Assembly: GCA_045642485.1 (NCBI GenBank) | Contig: JAZUIV010000002.1 | Location: forward strand, 1-64,000 | Direction: 5' to 3' | Length of the DNA stretch: 64,000 bases | DNA from: Cacconaster sp045642485 | GTDB lineage: Bacteria; Bacteroidota; Bacteroidia; Bacteroidales; UBA932 | Part shown: piece after piece, positions 51,663 through 59,100 of the stretch | Layout: the number at the start of each line of letters is the position of its first letter | How positions within the stretch are numbered: the stretch's first letter is position 1 | Notes under the pieces: generated by a model | Database searches by the model: none | Told to the model about the DNA's origin: nothing | Seen by the model: only the letters and a program-made list of their open reading frames with translations | Position numbers and translations under genes: made by a program

Positions 51663-52697
51663 ATGAAAAGTGCAGCATTGACCTCCATATTTCTGGCTTT
51701 CGCATTTGCATTGCAGGCGCAGGCCGTCCCCAACGGAGCCGTGATATACGCCTTGCCCCAAACAACCATAACCCTCACTGTAGAAGCCCGATACAGCGTC
51801 TTCACAGCAGGCCCCTATGCCCAATATGCCCAAAAATATCTCGGATATGAAGCCAAACGTTCGTCCTTCACGGAGTGCACCGTTACGGACATAACGGTCA
51901 CCCCCTATGTAGAGGCCGACCCGGCCGGAAGATATGCCATCAACCTCTCCGAGAAAATTCCCTCCAATTTCCTGCAATTCTGCAGCCAGGGGCTCATCGT
52001 AATGTCTGACAGCTACACCGGAAAGCCCGCCGGATTCAGGTTTCCCAGTCAGGCTGGAGCGGAAGTTTTCATCGGCAAGGCTCCTGAAGGGAATCTCGCG
52101 GGAGAGACCACAACCCTGTACAGAATGGTGAAAAAGGAGACGGGATTCGAAAAAGTGGCCGTACCCCAAAGTCAGGTAGTGGAAAAATCTCTCGAAAAGA
52201 AGGCTGAGGAAGCTGCAAAGCATATCTTCAACATTCGCGAAAAGAAGACTCAGATAATCACGGGCGACACTGATGCCACATTCAGCGGAGAAGCGCTCGG
52301 AGCCGCCGTCGCGGAGCTCAACAGGATGGAGGACGAGTACCTCAGCCTATTCTACGGCATCACCGAAACCTTCACGCAGAAAATGTCCTTCGATGTCACT
52401 CCGAAAGCTGGAGTAAACAAATACACTGCATTCAAGATTGCCGACGGCCAAGGGCTTGTCAGCGCCTCCTCACCTCAGGGCCGGGCCGTCTCCATCGAGT
52501 TGACCGCCGAAAGCGTCGCACCCGTCAATGACTCCGGCGCCAAATCCAGCAACGCACCCGTGGTGAATTACCGAATCCCCGCCGTGGCATCCTGCAAGAT
52601 AGTGGATTCAGGCAAGACTCTGCTCGAGACCCGAATCCCTGTCTATCAGATGGGCCAGACCTGCTCATTCCCTATCAACACCCTGCTAACCAAATAA
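51663..52697 (+). CDS. DUF4831 family exported protein
   Basis: A 344-aa protein with a signal peptide (MKSAALTSIFLAFAFALQAQA) and the DUF4831 features ALPQTTITLTVEA, YAQYAQKYLGYEA and KHIFNIREKKTQIITGD cut to its REKKTQIITG core. No function is known for this Bacteroidetes family. It lies 12 bp after the TlpA-like gene and 9 bp before pepD. Confidence 0.88.
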   Translation: MKSAALTSIFLAFAFALQAQAVPNGAVIYALPQTTITLTVEARYSVFTAGPYAQYAQKYLGYEAKRSSFTECTVTDITVTPYVEADPAGRYAINLSEKIPSNFLQFCSQGLIVMSDSYTGKPAGFRFPSQAGAEVFIGKAPEGNLAGETTTLYRMVKKETGFEKVAVPQSQVVEKSLEKKAEEAAKHIFNIREKKTQIITGDTDATFSGEALGAAVAELNRMEDEYLSLFYGITETFTQKMSFDVTPKAGVNKYTAFKIADGQGLVSASSPQGRAVSIELTAESVAPVNDSGAKSSNAPVVNYRIPAVASCKIVDSGKTLLETRIPVYQMGQTCSFPINTLLTK

Positions 52698-52706
52698 GAA
52701 GTTGTT

Positions 52707-54170
52707 ATGCCTATAAGAAATCTCGAACCGAAGAATGTGTGGACCAATTTCCACGCACTCACGCAAATACCCCGCCCCAGCGGACACACCCAGAAAGTAG
52801 CGGATTTCCTCGTGAAGTTCGGAAAAGACCTCGGTCTTGAATCATTCAAGGATGAATGTGGGAACGTGATAATAAGGAAGCCTGCCACTCCCGGAATGGA
52901 GAACCGTAAAGGCATCATCCTGCAGGCCCATATGGATATGGTGCCCCAGAAGAACAACGACAAGGTTCACGACTTCACCAAAGACCCCATCTCCACCCGC
53001 ATAGTGAAGGAGGAGGACGGTGACTGGGTATATGCCTGCGGCACAACCCTCGGCGCCGATGACGGGCTGGGCATTGCGGCCGCGATGAGCGTACTCGAGT
53101 CGAAAACCATCAAGCACGGCCCCATCGAGGCTCTCTTCACTGTTGACGAGGAGACCAGGATGGTCGGAGCAAAGGCGCTGAAGCCGGGCGTACTGCGCGG
53201 AGAGATTCTTTTGAACCTCGACTCCGAGACAGAGGGCGAGCTCTATGTGGGATGCGCCGGCGGAATCGATGCAAATGTAGAATTCAAATACAGGACGGAG
53301 CCCCTCCCTGAAGGATACAAGGCTCTGAAGATAGTTGTCACCGGACTTCGCGGCGGCCACTCAGGAATGGAAATCAACGAAGGTCGCGGGAATGCCAACA
53401 AAACTATGGCAAGAGTACTCCTGCCGCTGCTCCGCAATTTCAAGGGCCGTCTGGCCAGTTTTGACGGAGGCAATATGCGCAATGCCATCCCCCGCGAAGC
53501 GGAAGCCGTCATTGCCGTCCCCGCAGAGAAAATCGCCGCCGCCACCGAACTGGTTGAAAAAACTTTCGGGACAATCAAATCCGAACTGCATCGCATCGAC
53601 CCGGGGCTCGTAATCACGGTAGAGCCGTCACGCTCCCGCAAGGTGATTGCCGGGACAACAGGCAAGAAACTCGTTCAGGCCATCTATGCCTGCCCCAACA
53701 ACGTGGACCGTATGAGCCTTGAGATTGAAGGATTGGTGGAAACCTCAAACAACCTGGCAATTGTCAAGACAGGCAAAGATAAAATCACCGTGAATACACT
53801 GCTCAGAGGAGCCACGGATTCACTGAAGGAGGACCTCGCGGAATCCGTTCGCGCGGCGTTCGAACTGGCTGGGGCAAAAGTCTGGTTCGACGGAGGCTAC
53901 AGCGGCTGGAGCCCTAACCTCGAATCCCCGATTCTCAAGACTATGAAGGCCCAGTACAGGAAACTTTACGGGACCGACCCCGCAGTGATGGCCATTCACG
54001 CCGGCCTCGAATGTGGAATCTTCGGAGAAGCCTATCCCGACTGGGATATGATTTCCTGCGGCCCTACCCTGAAATCACCCCACTCTCCCGCGGAGAGATG
54101 CTTCATCCCTTCAGTAGGGAAATGGTGGAATTTCCTGACGGCGGTCCTGGAGGATGCTCCGGCAAAATAG
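52707..54170 (+). CDS. pepD: Aminoacyl-histidine dipeptidase (PepD, M20 family)
   Basis: A 487-aa metallopeptidase hydrolysing dipeptides such as Xaa-His. Metal and catalytic motifs: LQAHMDMVPQ (about 73-82), GTTLGADDGLGIAAA, VDEETRMVGA, NLDSETEGELYVGCAGG and C-terminal HAGLECGIF. The dimerisation/lid domain lies around 200-390. The length matches PepD. The rpsF promoter starts immediately after its stop codon. Confidence 0.95.
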   Translation: MPIRNLEPKNVWTNFHALTQIPRPSGHTQKVADFLVKFGKDLGLESFKDECGNVIIRKPATPGMENRKGIILQAHMDMVPQKNNDKVHDFTKDPISTRIVKEEDGDWVYACGTTLGADDGLGIAAAMSVLESKTIKHGPIEALFTVDEETRMVGAKALKPGVLRGEILLNLDSETEGELYVGCAGGIDANVEFKYRTEPLPEGYKALKIVVTGLRGGHSGMEINEGRGNANKTMARVLLPLLRNFKGRLASFDGGNMRNAIPREAEAVIAVPAEKIAAATELVEKTFGTIKSELHRIDPGLVITVEPSRSRKVIAGTTGKKLVQAIYACPNNVDRMSLEIEGLVETSNNLAIVKTGKDKITVNTLLRGATDSLKEDLAESVRAAFELAGAKVWFDGGYSGWSPNLESPILKTMKAQYRKLYGTDPAVMAIHAGLECGIFGEAYPDWDMISCGPTLKSPHSPAERCFIPSVGKWWNFLTAVLEDAPAK

Positions 54171-54201
54171 TTTGCATATTCAATTATTATTCTTATATTT
54201 G
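54171..54201 (+). promoter_or_regulatory. Promoter of the rpsF-rpsR-rplI operon
   Basis: TTTG (54171-54174), 19 bp, TATATTTG (54194-54201): an ideal Bacteroidetes promoter beginning one base after the pepD stop codon. Confidence 0.78.
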
Positions 54202-54202
54202 C

Positions 54203-54227
54203 AGCCCTTTCGGATTCCGAAGGGGCT
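54203..54227 (+). promoter_or_regulatory. Hairpin at the 5' end of the ribosomal-protein operon
   Basis: Arms 54203-54213 and 54217-54227 pair over 11 bp with one G-T and a 3-nt loop. It starts 2 bp after the -7 box, so the transcript begins at or inside it. It may be a 5' stabilising hairpin, an operator or part of an autoregulatory leader. S6:S18-binding leaders are known upstream of rpsF elsewhere, but I cannot show the required bulged-CCG structure here. Confidence 0.45.
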
Positions 54228-54252
54228 GATTTATTAATTAAACCTTTAAAAA

Positions 54253-54624
54253 ATGATCAAACAGTACGAAACCGTTTTCATTGCAACTCCCGTTTTGTCT
54301 GATGTCCAGATGAAGGAAGCGGTTGCCAAGTACACAGGCCTCATTGCCGAGAACGGAGGCAAGGTCGTGTACGAAGAGGACTGGGGTCTGCGCAAACTCG
54401 CCTACCCTATCCAGAAGAAGACCACTGGATTCTATCACCTTATCGAATTCCAGGCTGAGCCCGCATTCGTTGCGACTCTCGAAACTCAGTACAAACGTGA
54501 TGAACGCATCATCCGTTTCCAGACAGTAGCTTTGGACAAGCACGCCATCGCATATGCAGAGCGTCGCCGCGCCAAAATCAACGGAACCAAGGCCGAAGCT
54601 CCCGCAGAGCAGAGCGCTGAATAA
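54253..54624 (+). CDS. rpsF: 30S ribosomal protein S6
   Basis: A 123-aa S6 protein with the family start YETVFIATPVLSDVQ and the KLAYPIQKKTTGFYHLIEF segment. The C-terminal extension rich in Ala and Glu (residues about 105-123) is common in Bacteroidetes. It is first in the rpsF-rpsR-rplI operon and has no ssb gene inserted after it, unlike many bacteria. Confidence 0.96.
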   Translation: MIKQYETVFIATPVLSDVQMKEAVAKYTGLIAENGGKVVYEEDWGLRKLAYPIQKKTTGFYHLIEFQAEPAFVATLETQYKRDERIIRFQTVALDKHAIAYAERRRAKINGTKAEAPAEQSAE

Positions 54625-54641
54625 TAAAGGAGGATATACAA

Positions 54642-54908
54642 ATGGCACAGCACGATGACATCCGCTATCTGAATCCTGTAAACGTAGAGGTAAAGAAAAA
54701 GAAATACTGCCGCTTCAAGAAGGCCGGTATCAAATACATCGACTACAAGGACGCCGAGTTCCTGAAGAAGTTCCTCAACGAGCAAGGCAAGATTCTCCCC
54801 CGCCGTCTTACCGGCACATCACTCAAATTCCAGAAGAAGGTTTCTCAGGCAATCAAGAGAGCAAGACACCTTGCACTTCTTCCTTATGTAACTGATATGC
54901 TCAAATAA
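54642..54908 (+). CDS. rpsR: 30S ribosomal protein S18
   Basis: An 88-aa S18 protein with YCRFKKAGIKYIDYKD, ILPRRLTGTS and the basic RARHLALLPY end. A strong AGGAGG lies 7 bp before the ATG. It forms a complex with S6 on the 30S platform. Confidence 0.97.
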   Translation: MAQHDDIRYLNPVNVEVKKKKYCRFKKAGIKYIDYKDAEFLKKFLNEQGKILPRRLTGTSLKFQKKVSQAIKRARHLALLPYVTDMLK

Positions 54909-54919
54909 AGGAGGGTATT

Positions 54920-55372
54920 ATGGAAGTTATTCTTAAACAAGACGTTCAGAACCTTGGCAACAAGGACGATATCGTAACCGTAAAGAACGGATACGGCGCA
55001 AACTGGCTGATTCCCCAGGGTCTTGCCATTATGGCAACTCCCACAGCCAAGAAGATTCACGCAGAAAACATGAAGCAGCGCGCCCATAAGGAAGCCGCCC
55101 TTCGCTCTCAGGCAGAGGCCGCAGCATCCAAGATGGAAGGTGCAACTGTCAAACTGACCACGAAGGTCAGCGAGAAAGGCAAGGTATTCGGAAGTGTCAA
55201 CAACATTCAGGTTGCCGAGGCTCTCGTTGCCGCCGGATTTGACTGTGACCGCAAGAACATCACCCTCGTCGGTGAACCTCTCATCAAACAGGTCGGCACA
55301 TATCAGGCTGTAGTGAAGATTTACAAAGACATCAAGGCCACGGTGAACGTGGAGGTTGTCGGAGAGGAATAA
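54920..55372 (+). CDS. rplI: 50S ribosomal protein L9
   Basis: A 150-aa L9 protein with the N-terminal rRNA-binding domain (EVILKQDVQNLGNKDDIVTVKNGYG, in part GANWLIPQGLA), a long connecting helix (about 45-80) and the C-terminal domain. AGGAGGG precedes its ATG. The operon ends at the terminator at 55389-55426. Confidence 0.97.
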   Translation: MEVILKQDVQNLGNKDDIVTVKNGYGANWLIPQGLAIMATPTAKKIHAENMKQRAHKEAALRSQAEAAASKMEGATVKLTTKVSEKGKVFGSVNNIQVAEALVAAGFDCDRKNITLVGEPLIKQVGTYQAVVKIYKDIKATVNVEVVGEE

Positions 55373-55388
55373 GATTTTCTCAATCAAT

Positions 55389-55426
55389 AAAAAAGATGGC
55401 TGGAATAAATTCCAGCCATCTTTTTT
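55389..55426. terminator. Strong bidirectional terminator
   Basis: Arms 55389-55405 and 55410-55426 pair perfectly over 17 bp with a TAAA loop and A6/T6 flanks. It serves rplI on the plus strand and the lipoprotein gene ending at 55428 on the minus strand. Confidence 0.92.
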
Positions 55427-55427
55427 A

Positions 55428-55841
55428 TCAGTTACCGGCATCGGTACTCTTTGCCGGCATAATCCAGGACAAGGCTCCTTTCTGATTGAAATATTCTCCC
55501 TTTACTTCATACAGCATAAGGTGGAACTGCTCACCGTTCACCAACATATTTGCAACCACGGAAGTGTCAATCTTCTGGCAGGTATTGTAAAAGTCTTTCC
55601 ATGCGGCAACGTCGGTATCGGCTTCATACCCGAAATAAGTGTGCTGTTTCTTGAAATAATCGGCATCGATACTCTCGATATAAGATGTAATCATCCCATA
55701 TCTTGCCTTGCCGTCATCATTATTTTCCATACTGGCCTGGTACCCGGTCTGATAAATGTGGTTCGACTCCTTCTCCGAGCAGGAGGAGAAAAGCAGCAAC
55801 GCAACGGCTGCCACACAAGTGAATTTAAGTAGTGATTTCAT
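55428..55841 (-). CDS. Hypothetical lipoprotein (137 aa)
   Basis: A signal peptide with lipobox FSSC (Cys21) is followed by a mature part of about 116 residues with no family I recognise. It is rich in Tyr and acidic residues (YGMITSYIESIDADYFKKQ, EQFHLMLYEVKGEYF) and looks like a small alpha-beta domain. It lies between the rplI terminator and a GT2 gene on the same strand; the 30-bp gap upstream holds no clear promoter. Confidence 0.75.
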   Translation of the reverse strand: MKSLLKFTCVAAVALLLFSSCSEKESNHIYQTGYQASMENNDDGKARYGMITSYIESIDADYFKKQHTYFGYEADTDVAAWKDFYNTCQKIDTSVVANMLVNGEQFHLMLYEVKGEYFNQKGALSWIMPAKSTDAGN

Positions 55842-55871
55842 AGTATTTCTTTTTGCTTTGATTTTCTTGCA

Positions 55872-56879
55872 TCAAAACCGGATTTCTCCGAATCTGAGTT
55901 TGCGGCCGCTCAGGAAAAATTGCAGAATGATGCTGTGAGGATAATATCCGGAATTGTTGCGTTCCTCCTCCACGGGAGAGGGCTCTATGTTTCTTTTCAT
56001 CCTGCAGTAATCCCGGTGGGCCTTTGCAACTGCCTTGAAATACTCCCACCTGAAGGTGAAAAGATATACCGCGGCAGAAGCACAGTCAAGACACATACGG
56101 AAGAAAATCCTGAACCTGCGAATACTTTCAGGAAGATTCTTGCGGAGCATAAGCAGATTGTTGCGGTAGTTCAGATACAACTTGCGGGGGGAGTTGTTGG
56201 GGAGAGTCCCGCCACCGACGTGATAGACTCTCGACTGTGGCACACACCATACCTGATACCCAAGCAGTTTGGCTCTCCAGCAGAAGTCGATTTCCTCCAT
56301 ATGGGCGAAGAAATTGTCATCCAGACCGCCAAGATGGTGATAGAGCGAACTGCGGACCATCATACAGGCACCGGTGGCCCAGAAGCACTCCTTCGGAGTG
56401 TCATACTGACCCTCATCCTTTTCCAGTGAAGAGAGAATACGTCCCCTGCAGAAAGGATAGCCGAAACGGTCGATGAAGCCTCCGGCAGCTCCGGCATATT
56501 CGAAGTATTCCGGATTCAGGGCCGATAGAATCTTCGGTTGGCAGATACCCACCTGAGGGTTCGACTCCATAAATTCCACAAGGGGGGACAGCCACCCTTC
56601 GGGGACATCCACGTCACTGTTCAGCAGCACGTAATAATCCGCGTCCACCTCCTTCAAAGCCCTGTTGTATCCTCCGGTGAAGCCGTAGTTCCTGTCAAAC
56701 CGGAGAAGTCTGATATCAGGAAAAGATTCCTCCACATACTTCAGGGAACCGTCAGTGGAACCGTTGTCAGCGATGACAATGAATGAATCGGGGCCGGGCG
56801 TATTGGCAACAAGAACAGGAAGATACCGTCTGAGCATCTCTTCCCCGTTCCAATTCAATATCACTATTGCCGTATCCAT
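55872..56879 (-). CDS. GT2-family glycosyltransferase (rhamnosyltransferase-like)
   Basis: A 335-aa enzyme starting at ATG 56879 (MDTAIVILNWNGEE). It has VIADNGSTDGSL, FTGGYNRALKEVDADY, LLNSDVDVPEG (metal-binding), and the WbbL-like HMEEIDFCWRAKLLGY and VYHVGGGTLP motifs. Family members transfer rhamnose or similar sugars to O-antigen-type glycans. A hydrophobic segment near 270-290 may contact the membrane. A -7 box lies immediately before the start codon. Confidence 0.88.
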   Translation of the reverse strand: MDTAIVILNWNGEEMLRRYLPVLVANTPGPDSFIVIADNGSTDGSLKYVEESFPDIRLLRFDRNYGFTGGYNRALKEVDADYYVLLNSDVDVPEGWLSPLVEFMESNPQVGICQPKILSALNPEYFEYAGAAGGFIDRFGYPFCRGRILSSLEKDEGQYDTPKECFWATGACMMVRSSLYHHLGGLDDNFFAHMEEIDFCWRAKLLGYQVWCVPQSRVYHVGGGTLPNNSPRKLYLNYRNNLLMLRKNLPESIRRFRIFFRMCLDCASAAVYLFTFRWEYFKAVAKAHRDYCRMKRNIEPSPVEEERNNSGYYPHSIILQFFLSGRKLRFGEIRF

Positions 56880-56885
56880 TTGAGG

Positions 56886-56913
56886 CAAATATAAGAATAT
56901 TTGCGTAAATTTG
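56886..56913. promoter_or_regulatory. Divergent -7 boxes between the GT2 and EEP genes
   Basis: Minus strand: TATATTTG (56893-56886) ends 6 bp before the GT2 start codon, implying a leaderless or nearly leaderless mRNA. Plus strand: TAAATTTG (56906-56913) lies 22 bp before the ATG at 56936, with a GGAGG Shine-Dalgarno at 56928-56932. No well-spaced -33 boxes. Confidence 0.4.
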
Positions 56914-56935
56914 GAAAAGAGAAAAACGGAGGACT

Positions 56936-57883
56936 ATGGCCCAGACAATAATGTTCTATAATCTGGAGAACCTTTACGACACGATTAATGACCCCACAAA
57001 GGATGACTTTGAGTTCACCCCGATGGGAGACAAACGATGGACACAGGACAAGTATCTGCTCAAACTCCAGAACTTGAGTTCCGTCTTCGGAGCGGTGGCC
57101 TCATCCTACGGAGGGTTTCCCAGCGTCGTCGGTGTATCAGAAGTGGAAAACATAGGCGTTATGCGGGATCTGGCCGCACAGAAGCGTATGGCCGGAGCGC
57201 ACTACAAGGCCATACATTTCGAATCGAATGATGCAAGAGGCGTCGATGTGGGGATGTATTACCGCCCGGACAAATACAAACCGCTCGGAAGCGAACCTGT
57301 CAAATTGGTCTTGAGGAGCGGGAGAGAATACATCGGAAGGGATATCCTGGCTTCCTGGGGGCTGCTTGACGGAGAAATGTTCGCATTCTATGTCTGCCAT
57401 TTCCTCTCCCGGCGAGCCGGCGTCAGTGCATCAGCCGGATTCAGAAGGGCCGGCGCAGAGACTGTCCGCGACCACGCCGCCGCCCTACGGCAAAAATATC
57501 CGGATATCAAGGTAGTGATTATGGGAGATATGAACGACTGCCCCTCCGATGAATCCCTTTCAAAACTGCTGAAAGCCCACAAGACAATCTACAACATTCC
57601 GGAGGGCGAATATTTCAACCCGTTCTGGATTCTTGAGGAAGAGGGAAAAGGGACCAGTCTCCACAACCACAGATGGGTTCTCTACGACAATATTATTGTC
57701 TCCCATAACCTGATTCCACCGACAAAAGGTCTCGCCCTGGGCCAGATTGACCGCAGGCACTACGGCGAAATCTTCAGAAAGAATTTCATGATGAGTCACG
57801 GGGCCCCAAAACGGAGCTATTACGGCAACATTTTTGAAAACGGATTCAGCGATCATCTCCCCGTTGTAATCAAAATTGTATAA
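56936..57883 (+). CDS. Endonuclease/exonuclease/phosphatase family protein
   Basis: A 315-aa protein with the EEP-fold signatures MFYNLENLYD, GVSEVENIGV, MGDMNDCPSDESL and the terminal GFSDHLPVVI. No signal peptide is visible. Family members are nucleases or phosphodiesterases; the substrate is unknown. A strong ribosome-binding site (GGAGG) precedes the ATG. It is followed 31 bp later by rfbB. Confidence 0.9.
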   Translation: MAQTIMFYNLENLYDTINDPTKDDFEFTPMGDKRWTQDKYLLKLQNLSSVFGAVASSYGGFPSVVGVSEVENIGVMRDLAAQKRMAGAHYKAIHFESNDARGVDVGMYYRPDKYKPLGSEPVKLVLRSGREYIGRDILASWGLLDGEMFAFYVCHFLSRRAGVSASAGFRRAGAETVRDHAAALRQKYPDIKVVIMGDMNDCPSDESLSKLLKAHKTIYNIPEGEYFNPFWILEEEGKGTSLHNHRWVLYDNIIVSHNLIPPTKGLALGQIDRRHYGEIFRKNFMMSHGAPKRSYYGNIFENGFSDHLPVVIKIV

Positions 57884-57888
57884 ATTTG
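57881..57888 (+). promoter_or_regulatory. -7 box upstream of rfbB
   Basis: TAAATTTG overlaps the stop codon of the upstream gene and lies 26 bp before the rfbB ATG. No -33 box at proper spacing. Confidence 0.35.
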
Positions 57889-57914
57889 TGAATTCTAAAG
57901 GAACTTTCATATAA

Positions 57915-59051
57915 ATGAAACGCACCATCATCATAACCGGAGGAGCGGGATTCATCGGATCCCACGTAGTACGTCTGTTCGTCAACAGATATCCGGAATA
58001 TACCATCATCAATCTCGACAAACTCACATATGCCGGTAACCTGGCCAATCTCAAGGACATTGAGGGGCGCCCCAACTACCGCTTCGTCAAGATGGATATC
58101 TGTGACTTCGAAGGAGTCCTGAATCTGATGCGGCACGAGAATGTGGACGGTATCATTCATCTGGCCGCAGAGAGCCACGTGGACCGCAGCATCAAGGACC
58201 CGTTCACCTTCGCGCAGACAAACGTGATGGGAACCCTAAGCCTGCTCCAGGCCGCAAAAGTTTATTGGGATTCTCTTCCCGAAAAATACGAAGGAAAGCT
58301 TTTCTACCATATCTCCACCGACGAGGTTTATGGAGCTCTTCAAATGACCCACCCCGATGGAATCGAGCCGCCCTTCTCAACAAAGGCATCCAGCGGCGAG
58401 CACCATCTGGCATACGGCGAGAAGTTCTTCACCGAAGATCTCAAGTACCTGCCCCACTCTCCCTACAGCGCCTCAAAAGCAAGTTCAGACCATTTCGTCA
58501 GGGCATTTCACGACACCTACGGACTTCCGACAATAGTGACAAACTGCTCTAACAATTACGGCCCGTACCAATTCCCCGAAAAGCTGATACCTCTTTTCAT
58601 CAACAACATCAGGCACCGCAAGCCGCTGCCGGTTTACGGCCAGGGGCTCAACGTCCGTGACTGGCTCTACGTGGAAGACCACGCAAGAGCAATCGACCTT
58701 ATCTTCCACAAGGGAAGAATCGCCGAAACCTACAATATCGGAGGTTTCAACGAATGGAAGAACATCGACCTTATCAAAGTTATCATCAATACCGTTGACA
58801 GGCTACTGGGAAGGGCCGAAGGCGAAGACCTCAACCTCATCACATACGTGACTGACCGCGCGGGGCATGACCTTCGATACGCCATCGACTCCTCTTTCCT
58901 GCAGAAGGAACTCGGCTGGGAGCCATCTCTCCAATTTGAGGAAGGAATCGAAAAGACCGTCCGCTGGTATCTCGAAAACCAGGAATGGATGGACAACGTC
59001 ACCTCGGGCGATTATCTGAAATACTACCGGGATATGTATTCCGCCAGATAA
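57915..59051 (+). CDS. rfbB: dTDP-glucose 4,6-dehydratase
   Basis: A 378-aa short-chain dehydrogenase-type enzyme making dTDP-4-keto-6-deoxyglucose, the precursor of dTDP-rhamnose and other deoxysugars. The NAD loop is GGAGFIGSHV; HLAAESHVDRSI, STDEVYG, the catalytic YSASKAS and NCSNNYGPYQFPEKL are all intact. The rfbA, rfbC and rfbD partners are not in the window. The nearby GT2 may use a dTDP-deoxysugar. The 3' end lies inside a perfect terminator palindrome. Confidence 0.95.
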   Translation: MKRTIIITGGAGFIGSHVVRLFVNRYPEYTIINLDKLTYAGNLANLKDIEGRPNYRFVKMDICDFEGVLNLMRHENVDGIIHLAAESHVDRSIKDPFTFAQTNVMGTLSLLQAAKVYWDSLPEKYEGKLFYHISTDEVYGALQMTHPDGIEPPFSTKASSGEHHLAYGEKFFTEDLKYLPHSPYSASKASSDHFVRAFHDTYGLPTIVTNCSNNYGPYQFPEKLIPLFINNIRHRKPLPVYGQGLNVRDWLYVEDHARAIDLIFHKGRIAETYNIGGFNEWKNIDLIKVIINTVDRLLGRAEGEDLNLITYVTDRAGHDLRYAIDSSFLQKELGWEPSLQFEEGIEKTVRWYLENQEWMDNVTSGDYLKYYRDMYSAR

Positions 59052-59089
59052 ACAACGAAGCCGGCTTCCGCCGGCTTCGTTGTTTATCT
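59046..59089. terminator. Bidirectional terminator, perfect 20-bp stem
   Basis: Arms 59046-59065 and 59070-59089 are perfectly complementary around a TTCC loop. The left arm includes the rfbB stop codon (59049-59051). It separates rfbB from the convergent phosphatase gene that ends at 59101. Confidence 0.85.
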
Positions 59090-59100
59090 CCAGACCACTT

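Noticed and set aside
54203..54227. Known S6:S18-binding leader RNA before rpsF.
   Set aside because: I could not show the bulged CCG and pseudoknot elements of that motif, so only a hairpin is reported.
57915..59051. A complete dTDP-rhamnose cluster around rfbB.
   Set aside because: rfbA, rfbC and rfbD are not in the window; only rfbB is supported.
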